64,000 nucleotides of DNA, taken from Torymus aiolomorphi. Lineage: Eukaryota > Arthropoda > Insecta > Hymenoptera > Torymidae. This document shows positions 1-10,900 of the stretch, in pieces (within the stretch, counting starts at the first letter, position 1; every line of letters starts with the position of its first letter). The translations under genes and the position numbers were made by a program. The stretch lies in contig CM070877.1 of the NCBI GenBank assembly GCA_036365515.1, forward strand, positions 4,101,001-4,165,000, written 5' to 3'. The notes under the pieces are model-generated. The model had not been told where the DNA came from. It made no database searches and worked only from the letters and a program-made list of their open reading frames with translations.

Positions 1-3000
1 ACACCTAAGACCGCGCCTTGTGCAATAAATTTATTAAAAATAATTAAATTCCGTCGCATCCTGCGCCGTCGCGGCCATCCGTTTAACGCCGGGCACGCCT
101 CGTTTTACGACTCAAATTGCATAAATAGAATAAAAAGTAGAGAGAGAGAGAGAACATGAAAAGCCGGGCACGCGGCGAACCCATTAAAAATTATCCTCGT
201 TTTTACGAGCCGCGCCCTATACTCGCCGCTGAATTCGCGACGACGCGACCGAAGCCTTTTTACGAGCTCCACTCTCTCTCTCTCATATTGAACGACGACA
301 GCGGCGACATCAAAATCATTTTGGCGCACGCGGCCCGAAATTGAATAGCGCGGCCCGTTAAAAGTTTTTTCGCGTTTGCCCTCGCACGCGCCTCGCGTCT
401 TTGACTTTGTTCGCTTTCAGGACAGACACGCGGTCGCGTCTTTTGAGGTTTGAAGAGAAGTGGGAGGACGTCGATTGAATCTCGCTGAGAAGTAGGTAAA
501 AGTCGGACGCAAATACGACGCGAATATTTCCGCTTGATTGATTCGGCGAGCGCGGTGTGACAGGGTGCGAATAATTTGGGTTGTCGATAATCGATGGTTA
601 GTCGTTTTTTTTCTATGTATTTTGCGATGAAAACTTTGAGAAAGTTGATACTTGTAAAAAAGTTTTTGTCAAATACAAAGTTTATGATAAAAAAAGGGAT
701 TTCAAAAATAAATTTTAAATTTTTGCTCCTTGTGTAACTTTACGGTTAATTTTATCAACAGAAAAAGCTGATAAGGTTCTAAAACTTGGAAAGTTTTGTT
801 ATTTTCTTTTGAAATAAGTTTTCAGCTAGATATATCTTCAATTATATAACATTGAAAGTTTTAAACTTCTACTTCATAAAAAGTTTTGGTTTCTAATTTT
901 CTGTAAATCATGCTTATATGGCTTCTATCATCTTTTTGTCTAGCATGAAAGATCCATCTAATCATTAATTATCTTAAAAAGAAAATCATAATGTAGTCAT
1001 AAATAACTGCAATTAGGCGACAATTTCTGTATTATATATGTTTAATGAAGATGATAACGATAATATTATAAATAAATTATAAAGTGCAATATTAAAAAAA
1101 ATTTAACTGATTGCAGTGAATTAATTACTTGGTGAGAGGGTGTGTTTCAAACTTAAACCATGGTTTCTTTATATAAGCAATACTATTAGTTATAAATACA
1201 CTAAAATCATTGAAGTTATTTATCTCAAGTCCTGAATGAATAAAAAATGTTGTGTAATATTTGTACTGAAAACTTTAATTCCATTAAACCAATGAAAAAA
1301 AAGTTCGTGATAAATTCTCACGAAAAAAAGGAAAAACAAGAACTTATAATCTACTTCCAAAGCCAATTGAATAAAATTCACAACCGCTCCAACAACTCTA
1401 AAAAATACTTCAAAACCAATTCAGCCATTAACTCCAGCTTCCTCGTAACAATCAGCGATTTCCACGAACCTCGCCATAACGTAATCGATGCGCACAACTT
1501 TGAAAATTGCAATTCGATGTTTCAAGCGAAACGCGCTTTGGACACAAGTGGGCAACTTCCCACACAGCGGTACGCACGCGCCCTCGGTAAGATAAAGAAA
1601 GTTTTGCGCGCGTGCGGTAATAATAATTGCAATCGAAGTTTAGACGGATGCCCGAGTGCCCTGCTTATTTACACAGGCAGCGGGGGAGGAAAGTAGATCG
1701 TTAAGGTTTATGTCAATTTCCTATAAGTAAGTATGAGTATTTTAAAAGGTTTCTTGAAAGAGTAATTGGTAAAGGTAATGCGAATAATGGTAGCTGTAAT
1801 TCTGAACTAATTAATTTAGTTTTTGTATCGAATTTCATCATTAATTGAATTTAGAACACAATATTATTATTTCAGATGTTAATTCATTTACTTGTTTATA
1901 TATTTCTATTAATATTCATAGAACGTAGTTTTATTATATGTGTTTGTTCATCCAAAATGTTCCGTGTCAAAATACGCTTAAAATAAGCCAAAGCTTTCAA
2001 TAACGTTGGGTGTAATCTTCATCAGGTACCTATTGGTTAGTATCTCATTTACCGCAGCAGTATTAGTAAAGTATTAATGTTGTGTAATGCTATTAATACC
2101 TATATTCGGAAATATATACGGTGTCAAGGGAAGATTATGATTCCAAAGCAGCTTAATGAGGTGGCACCTATAATAATTTAGTGATCGAAATAAAATTCAG
2201 TTATATGCTTAAAAAGCATATTAATAAATTTTAAAATATTTCAAATTAATAAAGTAGGAAGTATGCTTTGTTTTATTTAAATGATCAAGCTATACCCTTC
2301 CTCCTGAATGTTTCAGTCTCCTCTATTTCGACAAAATTACAGGAAATGCACGCTGCCAACGTGTCTAAATTTCATCTTACATTCGCAACATTCTTAAAAT
2401 AATAACAATTTTGCTCTCCCAGAACAACGAAAAAACTTACAGCGTAAAACTCAGCCTTAATTAATGTAAAATTTTCCGAGACTTTCCCGCGCCACGCGCC
2501 GCCCTTATTACAACGTCATCGTACATGCCTCAAAGCCTTTCCACCGCCTAATAACCTTCCCTCCGCTTGCTGCACGGTTTTTTTTCTCTCTTTCTTAAAG
2601 AGCGCGCAAGCGAGGCGAAAAGTCGGGCTCTGCCCGAGTATACAGGAGAGCAAAAAAAAAAAACTAAAAATAAACCGCCGCGGGTTGTCGCGTACGTGTA
2701 CGAGAGGGTATATACACAAAGAAAGAGCACGGCAGGGGCGCGCGGTTTACTTTTTCGGAGTCATTTTTCGCCCGACTGAATTTTCGCTATTATATCGCGC
2801 GGGTTATTGCCGCCCGCGCTGAAAGGGAACGCTAGGTTTCTTTTTTTAATGAGAATGTCAATAATTGAGGAGCAGCAGTTCCTGCGATGTATGCAGAAGG
2901 GATGGGTTTCAAAATTTACACCGGGGCCAGGTGAAAGCTTACAATGCTCGAATTATAACGCTTAATTTGATGCATCGTCGCGCAGTTCTATTCTGTTGAA

Positions 3001-4673
3001 TTAAAGTTTGATGGAAACAGCTCTATCTCTTTAAAAGAGACCGCTTTCGCTATGAATTCCTATGTATTTTTCAGCTATATATAAGTATGTAGTAAGCGTA
3101 ATGCGGTTAAAATAAAGAAATGGTCTTTAACATTGTAATTTTATTATAACATTATTTTTTTTTGTCTTTTTAAACTAGGGAAATTGCTCTCTTAACAATC
3201 TAAAATAACGAGCCTTTACTATTTATACGTAATATAAGTCTATCACTACTTAAATACTTGATATCTACCATTACCGTAATTATAGATATGTATTAACTCG
3301 CTACAGTAATGATATCGAATCCCAATCAATAACTCAATTAAACGCTCCACTCAAACAACTGACACATCCACTATTCCAAATATCGACCGACCCATCGCTA
3401 CATCGAAGCAACAACCGTTTTCCATTTCACCTTCAAATCCTCCGAAAACTCTCCGCGTGAGCCGCAATAATTGCCGGCGCTCGGCTACGAGTTCGAAAAG
3501 TCGACGAGAAAACGAAACTGGCGGGCAGCTTTGGCTCGGCGCCGCGGCCGCGCGAAATTCCGTGAAATCAAACGACACACGAGCCGTGCACAGGTACTCG
3601 GCCGTGGAAAAGCTCAGTCACGTTTTATTTGATCCGCGAGTGTTGTCGACTGTAGCCGGTAGAGCGTGCATTAAATTCGTTATACGTTCATTGCGCCGTG
3701 AACATGTAGAACGCTTTTTCTTGATCTATTGAGGGTTTCGATTAGATTGGAGGAAATAATTATTTTTAAATACGCTGACTTCCCATGACAAGAATTTTTT
3801 CCTCCTAATTTACAGGAAATTCTAAAAAAAGCACAGCTATTCCGGGTGATAAGTGATTTATCCTGGCGAGAATCCCCACCCCCCGGGGCGCGAACCAAAA
3901 ACCCATTAAACCTCGGCATATCAAACGATTCGTTCTTTCCGCTAACGACACTCACTCCTCCTCCTTCCTTCGCACCGCCTCCTCCCGCAATCAAAGTCAA
4001 AAGAAGCCCGCCGGAAAAGAGGAAGCCACACGCGCGTGTGCCAAAGGAAAAGCGTCCCGGCCTCCTCTCTCTCTCTTCCCCATATCTCATCGCGCACAAA
4101 GCAGCTCGCGCGACGCCTTTTTTCCCTCCTCCTCTTATATATACGCTTTGATGAGCGCACACGCGCAGCCTTAATAGCGCGGATGCATAAAAAAGAGGAA
4201 CGAAGAAGGAGAGCGAACCTGGCGTGGATTGATGCGTCGCATGGCCAATAGTTGCAGCCGCCGGCGATACTGTCTGTCATGCGCGCCTGATGTATTGCGC
4301 CCCGGGTACGAGGCGACGGCGATGCTACCGCTGTGACCGCGGAATGGAAGGAATACGTGTGTGGGAGAGACCGAAGTCGGCGAAGTTCGATCACTTTCTT
4401 TCATTTTTTTTTTTTTTTCCCTGGCGTTTCATTTCTTCCTCGATGCCCTTTTTCGGGGGGAATGAGGTATTGTTTGAAGACGCGGCGCTGCTTTTGCAAG
4501 GTTGAATGGAAACTTTTTCCGGGTATAGAAGGATGTAATTTTTCCATGTTGCGGAGTATTGAAGCGATGAGGGGATTTAAGGAATTTTTAATTTGAGGTG
4601 AGTATTAACTAGCCAGTTAATAATCTTGATGAAAAACATGTTTTTATTTTGTTGAACGCGATCGAATGAACGA
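1..4673. other. Non-coding block, alternating CpG-rich and AT-rich DNA
   Basis: No gene is recognised. CpG-rich segments by eye lie at about 1-600, 2480-2830 and 3420-4400, separated by AT-rich DNA. They carry short (GA)n/(CT)n tracts (for example near 140 and 280) and CGCG-rich runs. The longest open frame (1247-1696 plus) has no recognisable domain; its second half crosses CpG-rich DNA and its first half is low-complexity Lys/Asn/Ser, so I do not call it. A T-run lies at about 4405-4419. Confidence 0.6.
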
Positions 4674-4675
4674 CT

Positions 4676-5180
4676 TCCTGGTAGAAATTTGTCTATTATC
4701 TTTTTCCCCTATTATTCGCCCATTTTATAGATTGGAAATAAAATGTCATAACCTTAAATTATTCAATTTAAATTTACTCATAGACTTGACATTACATTTA
4801 AGAGCATTCAATTGTAATAGATAGCTTACAAAAATGTAAACAGTAAACACAGATTAAAAAACATTTAAAGTATTTCTTTCTTAGATATTAACTGAAACCC
4901 ATATTTTTCTATTAGATTCTGTCTCTCTCACTCCTCGTCATAAGAAAAAGCCTTCTACTAGCCATTTTCTAACTAAAAAAAACTGACGAAAAGTTTTTTT
5001 TCTCTCCAATTTTAATACATTTGAAATAGTTAAGAACAATCTATTAAATGGTCGAATAATGTTGGAAAAATCATTTTATCGTTAGATAGAAATATCCAAG
5101 AAAAGTGGCTAGTTTTTGGCTACATCAATACTAAAACTAGCTATTTATTAGGCAAATAATGAAGTCAGTTTCCACCAGGG
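4676..5180. mobile_element. Non-autonomous DNA transposon (MITE), CCTGGTAGAAA-end type, 505 bp
   Basis: The left end reads TCCTGGTAGAAATTT and the right end reads TTTCCACCAGGG, an imperfect terminal inverted repeat. The dinucleotide CT lies immediately outside both ends (4674-4675 and 5181-5182) and is read as a 2-bp target-site duplication. The ends match those of the shorter MITEs at 13953, 54275 and 61643, so the same transposase probably mobilised both groups. The interior is AT-rich and non-coding. Part of it (about 4906-5180) recurs at 45018-45317 and partly at 48444-48490. Confidence 0.6.
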
Positions 5181-5182
5181 CT

Positions 5183-5884
5183 ATTGTTTAGGAAAAACAG
5201 ATATTTCAAATAAAGTTAAACTAATTTTTAATGTAAATAGATAAAAAAATATTTACTGTCGGACCGTACTCCATAATTTAATATTTTGTATTGAGTTCCT
5301 ATTTTAGGTCACTATTTTTTCTTCTAAAATTAAACGGTCGAAACAGTGCATAAAATATTCATTAATGAATCTCCTAGTAGTAAGTATTTATTATTAAGAT
5401 GTACTATTATTAGAGTCAGAAATGTTTTATCAACACAAAATATACAACTTAATTAAATAATAATTAAGTATCACTCCTCACAGCTCAAATTAGCCCCAGC
5501 ATTTTACACATTATCAATTCTAATACCGTGACAATTACATTAATTGCGTCATAAGCAAACACGACGCTAACCGTATAAATTACAATTTCCGCCAGAAGAA
5601 AACAACTCGGCTCTGATCACCCGCCTAAACAAATCCGACTGATTTTCATCGAAAAGCGTGGTATACATAAATATATAATAGATAACACACTCGAGCGTTA
5701 ACGACTGGCTGTCTCTCTTTCTCCCTCGCGCATTTACCCGTCCAAAACTAATCACCTCCCCCCTCCCAAATACGGAAACTTTTCATCGAATCCATATTTG
5801 TTCGTCCTAATGAAATATCCCTAGATTACACTGAAAATTTTTGTCTGCGTTCCGCGCCGCATAACATCAATTAAATTCGAAAGC
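5183..5884. other. Non-coding DNA between two transposons
   Basis: AT-rich in its first half, with a CpG-containing segment at about 5550-5760 that includes a short CT-rich run. No gene or repeat is recognised. It ends at the GC-rich CGGCG used as target site by the adjoining Transib-like element. Confidence 0.5.
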
Positions 5885-6134
5885 CGGCGCACAGTGGGGT
5901 CAAAAACCTTGCTTTGGACAAATCAAACTGTAGGCTTCAATTTTCATCGAATCGTATTAAATTTTTTTTTAAATTGAAGCTGAAGAAATTTTCTATCGTT
6001 CTGTGAGAGCCAATTTTTGAAAAAATTCAAGCGCACATTTTTATTTGACAAAAAATATGGACTTACGTATAATCAATTTTATAAAAACTGCGTTTTAGTT
6101 TTAAATTTTATTTTCGTCAAAGAATAGATAAAAC

Positions 6135-6273
6135 TCACACACACATACACACACAAACACGCACACACACACACACAGGCACGCACACACAGACACACAC
6201 GTACACATAGCCACACACACGCATACACACAGACACACATACACACAGACACACATACACACAGACACACACA

Positions 6274-6321
<48 letters not shown>

Positions 6322-6404
6322 AGCGTACACAGACACACACACGCACACACAGGCACACACACGCGCACACAGGCACACACGCGCACACACACACGCACAC
6401 ATAC
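6135..6404. repeat. (CA)n microsatellite
   Basis: About 270 bp of CA repeat with scattered interruptions (ACGC, ACAGAC, ACATAC). It extends the left arm of the Transib-like element, and a GT tract takes the matching place in the right arm. The Cys/Val-rich open frames on the minus strand here are artefacts of the repeat. The alternating purine-pyrimidine sequence could favour Z-DNA. Confidence 0.95.
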
Positions 6405-6549
6405 AAAAAAACAGTCTTACTTTGGTAGTAAATCATTTTATGAAGATATATAAACAGGATTCTATTTTTCTAAATTTAATATTTCATTCTATTCATACAA
6501 TAATTGATACTGAAATTATAAGAGATAATAAAATTAATTAATTATTAAT

Positions 6550-6551
<2 letters not shown>

Positions 6552-6607
<56 letters not shown>
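6552..6607. repeat. (TA)n microsatellite
   Basis: About 28 uninterrupted TA units inside the Transib-like element, joined directly to the G-rich block that follows. Confidence 0.95.
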
Positions 6608-6608
<1 letters not shown>

Positions 6609-6610
<2 letters not shown>

Positions 6611-6660
6611 TCTGAGGGGGGTCTGAGGGGGCGGGGGGGGGGGGGAGGGGGGTCTGCGTG
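6609..6660 (+). repeat. G-rich block, potential quadruplex
   Basis: Contains repeated GGTCTGAGGGGG-type units and a run of more than ten G, separated by single non-G bases. Four or more G-runs within about 45 bases meet the usual quadruplex pattern. It lies inside the Transib-like element, next to the (TA)n tract. Confidence 0.7.
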
Positions 6661-6920
6661 ACACAAATAACGCTTACGACTATATATATATATTATATCA
6701 AATAAAATAATTTTTTTATAAAACAACACTAAATAAATGAAAAAAACTTAAGACTGCGGTTTTTTAAATTTTATTTTCGTACAACAGTAATTAAAGTTAA
6801 TCAAGAAAATTTGAAAAACAACTTTAGAAATATTAACTCTTAAGACGATAAATGATTTTTTCTATTTCTTACAAACGAAGATATAACAACAATTCTATTT
6901 TTCTAAATTTAACACTTCTA

Positions 6921-7083
6921 GTTTTAAGTACACCGGACCTATGTACAGGTAGCTATGTCTACCTCTATAGGATGTTTGTTGCTTCAGACATGTAACTATG
7001 TCCTGAAGTAAGCAATAACATGTAATACAATATGTACTACTCTGGTTTAAATAAAATAAAATAAAAAAAAAAATAAAATAAAT
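6921..7083 (+). mobile_element. Short retroelement insertion nested in the Transib-like element
   Basis: The segment ends in an A-rich tail of repeated AAATA/AAAAT and is bounded by TTCTA on both sides (6916-6920 and 7084-7088). A related internal copy of the host sequence at about 6462-6516 runs across this point without the insert, which supports an insertion. It resembles the 3' tail of a SINE or 5'-truncated LINE on the plus strand. The family is not recognised. Confidence 0.5.
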
Positions 7084-7553
7084 TTCTATAGGTATTTACA
7101 ATAATTGATACATGAAATATCTACATATAAATTTGACATGAAATAAAATAAATCTACAGTATGAGAGCTTTTATAATTAGCTTTAAATACACAAAAATGT
7201 TGAAAAAAGTTATAGATCCGTAAAAACCATACCCAGGACATTTTCACGGGTTTCGTATATTTTAAGCTCATCTTCGAAAGTGCGTATAAGTAGCGAAGAA
7301 ATCAACATATTATATTTCTGAAAAATGATTAAAAAAGCTCTCGAACTGTTGTTTATTTTCTTTCTTCTAAAAGTTATACAAAGTTTCTCTTCATAAAATG
7401 ATTTACAACTAAACTAAATCTGTTTTAAGAATTTTTTCGAAAACGAATTGTTTTTGGCAAAAATGTTTAGCAACCGATAAACCGTGTTCTCAAACTTTTC
7501 TATATTGTAGAACACCTAAGGGACCGAAAAAGATTGATGTGCTCTGAACAAAA

Positions 7554-7556
<3 letters not shown>

Positions 7557-7597
<41 letters not shown>

Positions 7598-7703
7598 TGA
7601 GTGAGTGAGTGAGTGTGTGTGTGTGTGTGAGTGTGTTTGTGTGAGTGTGCGCGTGTGTGTGTGTGTGTGAATGTGTGTATGTATGTGTGTGTGTGTGTGT
7701 TAG
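7557..7703. repeat. (GT)n microsatellite
   Basis: About 147 bp of GT repeat with (GAGT)n and GC interruptions, in the right arm of the Transib-like element and mirroring the left (CA)n tract. Confidence 0.95.
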
Positions 7704-7938
7704 TTTTATTTATTCTTTGACGAAAATAAAATTTAAAACTATAACACAGTTTTTATAAAATTGATTATACGTAAGTCCATATTTTTTGTCAAATAAAAAT
7801 GTCCGCTTGAATTTTTTCACAGATCGATAGGAAATTTCTTCAGCTTTAATTTAAAAAAAAATTTAATATGATTCGATGAAAATTGAAGCCTACAGTTTGA
7901 TTTGTCCAAAGCAAGGTTTTTGGCCCCACTGTGCGGCG

Positions 7939-10900
7939 GTGGGAAGGAAAAATGTTCTCTCTGCCTCCTCCCGACAACACACCCCATCTCAATTCCAATA
8001 TTTATTAAAATGAGAGCGAGAACTCTAGACCCGGTGAAAGTATAGGTGAGCCGGGCGACATTAGTTTCATTACCAGCCCTTGTTTGCCCGGGGTCTCCCC
8101 ACACACACATGCGCGCGCGAGATCCGTCTCTCGGTCCGTGTTTCGGGCACCGAGGTGCCCAGCTGGATGTCGGTAGATAAGGCGACCGAGCGCTCAGGGA
8201 AAATGCGCTGGTGCGCTCGCTCGTGTATGTATGTGTACACACATCGATATTCCCTCGATAAGGGTTGAGAGGCTCTCTCCCGCTGGTCGTTTAGCATCGC
8301 ACGACAATCCGTGTATATATGTATGTACCTACACGTGCGCGCAAGGCTATCTCGACGGTTTCGTCGGGTGTGTGTGTATGTGTAGGTCGGGAGTGGTTTC
8401 GAGATCATCTTTTTCTGTGGCGAGCGCACGTGGTTGTGAGAAAATGTTAATAAAGGGAGAAAGAAAATAATTGTGTGGGGTAAGGGGTACGTAATGGGCT
8501 AAATTTGGCAAAGTTTTTCTTTTAAAGTAGAATTATCTTTATTATTATTTAAATTAATTATTTTAATTGGTTGAAAAAGAATCATTTTTTGGAAATTCAT
8601 TTAAGTATTTTTATAGAGAAAACATCTGTATAAACGATTTACACGGAATGAAATTTGAATACTCGCGTAAAAAGACAGTAATTTACAGTGTATGTCTAAT
8701 GCGTCACTAGATAATTGTTGAAGTTTGAAGTACAAGTCTATAAAACTTACAGAACAAATGATATTTTGAAAATATGATGTGTTATTTAAAAATTACGTAA
8801 ACTTGAATGTTCTACGAATATAAAAATGCGATAACATTATTGAGCGTTAATAACGGCTTACCCTTTGGCTGATATGTCTATAATGCATTTAGGATGAAAG
8901 ATATATCTTACCTGAAACAGAAAGAGAATAAAATGATTTAGTCTAATATCATTTTAAAAGTATATAATGAAAGGATATATAAGCAAAGAATCTTACAATA
9001 GAGACTATTATAAAACCAAGAGCAGAAATATTAGTACCCCGAATGAATTTCACGAGTGGCTACCAACATATTGAAAATTTACCAAGCACACAGTAAACAC
9101 GTAAAACCCATTAACAATCGTTTCCGTCCGCGTCACATTAATTCCCGACTAGACTCAATTTTTCACGGCTCGCGCGTCTCACAGCATACCCTCATCCCTC
9201 ATAAACAATAAACCGTGTGTCGCTCCGCCACTCGTATATATATAACACGTCGTTACCTCGCTCGACTCCGACTGCATAACTTGATATTTCTCGGATAACC
9301 CCGGCGCGCACGCGGCGCTTTGTTTCGCTCGCGCGCTCGTTATACATATGCGGCGCTTTTCCACGCGCTGCCCGGGAAAATCGATGACAGGAAGTGTAGG
9401 AGTATCTTGAACCCCCGCGGCAGCGGCGGCTCCTTTTCGTAAATTTTCAACTGTGAAACGCGATAAAGCTTATCAGAGAGCGGCGCTCCGCGCACGACTT
9501 CCTCTTCTTATTTTCTCCTCTCTTTTTTATTTATTTATGGAGTGGAAGTTTTAGCTCTATGTGTGGGCGCCGCGAGGCCGTTCTGACAAAGTTCCGCGAT
9601 TTTCGAGGCGATTAGGTATGTACTGAGGATTACGCGTGGAAGCTGCCGTCGCGGGGATAGAAGCCTCGAGAGGAGCAGCAGCAGCTGCCTTTTCGTCGCG
9701 GGAAAATCGATGGACGGGAATGAGTTTTTGCACCTGCGGAGATGTCATTTATATTGCAGTTTACTTCGGGTTGCCCACAACGTATATATTCGGCTTTTTA
9801 TTGCTGTGGTTTGGAATTTTTTTTATTCTATCTGTCTAAAAAATGGTGGAGAAAAAGTCAAATCAAAATGTTGCATAACTTGTATGAAATTAATAATATT
9901 TGCGATATGATACGGAAGCGTAAATGTATTTTTGTAACGTTGGTTGAAATATGAATAATTGAATATGCCGGCAAACTTTACGTCATTGAAACAATCTACA
10001 TTTGTTTCGAAATTACAAAGTAAAACAATTTACTTTATAATTAGTCAGCACTTCACATCATCAGTCTGCAAAGTAGTTTATATTTAAACTAATTGAAAAC
10101 TACATGTTTCAGCCTTTGTAATATAATTAAAGAGCTTTTCATTAAAAATAATTAAATGTGTTTAAACTAGCAGAGAAGCATTCTGCATATTCCAGTGTAC
10201 CAAATTAAAACATACATTTCATACTATGGCCCACACTTGTTGCTGATTCAAACAAAATTATATTTTTACACTTTTTTGCAAAACGTTACTACTTTACATT
10301 CTTCCTTTCCCTCACGTTACCCATAAAATTTTTATTTTGTGAAACAACCCCTCAATACTTCTCCTCTTCCCCGACGTAAAAAAACAACAAAAACAACGAC
10401 GCTCATGACTGGATTTATGAATCGCGTTCCCCGTCGCTCTCCGCCAATAACGACCTCGATTGACCGCAGAAGTGAATGAAACGAAAATACACGCGGCATA
10501 AAAGATAAGCAGATAGCTAAACGCCCCGGTGCGCCGTGGAATGCAGGGTATGCTTATCGATGGGCGTCGATAAAATCCCTAACGCCCCCTCGTCTCTCCT
10601 CCTGAATAAATCGTCAGCGTGCGGGAATACAAGGACACAGCAGTAAAAGTGGCAAGGGAAAGAGGGAAGAAAATATAAGGGGAAATACGGAGAGGGTGAT
10701 TTTCTCGTTTCCGGTTGTAGTTCCGTGTGGCGCGCCGATGAACTAGAATATTTCGGGGCCAAAATTTCGTAAATCTTCGGTGATCAGTCGTAGGTGGAAA
10801 TTTTGAAGCGATTTCATTTTGAGCGGTTGTCATTATTGCAGCAGTATTTTGTAAATTTTTTCTGCTTTTGATACAAAAGTAATTATAGCTAGAAAATATG

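Larger units (their letters stand above)
5890..7933. mobile_element. Transib-like DNA transposon, non-autonomous, 2044 bp
   Basis: Both ends are CACAGTGGGG(T/C)CAAAAACC in inverted orientation. The pentanucleotide CGGCG flanks the element directly on both sides (5885-5889 and 7934-7938). Transib elements are known for CACWRTG-type termini like the V(D)J recombination heptamer and for 5-bp GC-rich duplications, often CGGCG, so the superfamily call rests on three independent marks. The arms are about 235-247 bp, roughly 95% alike by eye, and run into (CA)n on the left and (GT)n on the right. The interior holds microsatellites, a G-rich block, partial internal repeats and a nested retroelement. 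No transposase reading frame is present, so movement would need enzyme from elsewhere. Confidence 0.82.

Noticed and set aside
1247..1696. 149-codon plus-strand open frame
   Set aside because: Lys/Asn/Ser-rich first half, no domain, no splice context; composition explains the length.
6079..6436. Cys/Val-rich open frames on the minus strand in several frames
   Set aside because: Produced by the (CA)n microsatellite.
6135..7703. Possible CRISPR-like or minisatellite array
   Set aside because: Repeats are dinucleotide tracts and transposon arms with no regular spacers.
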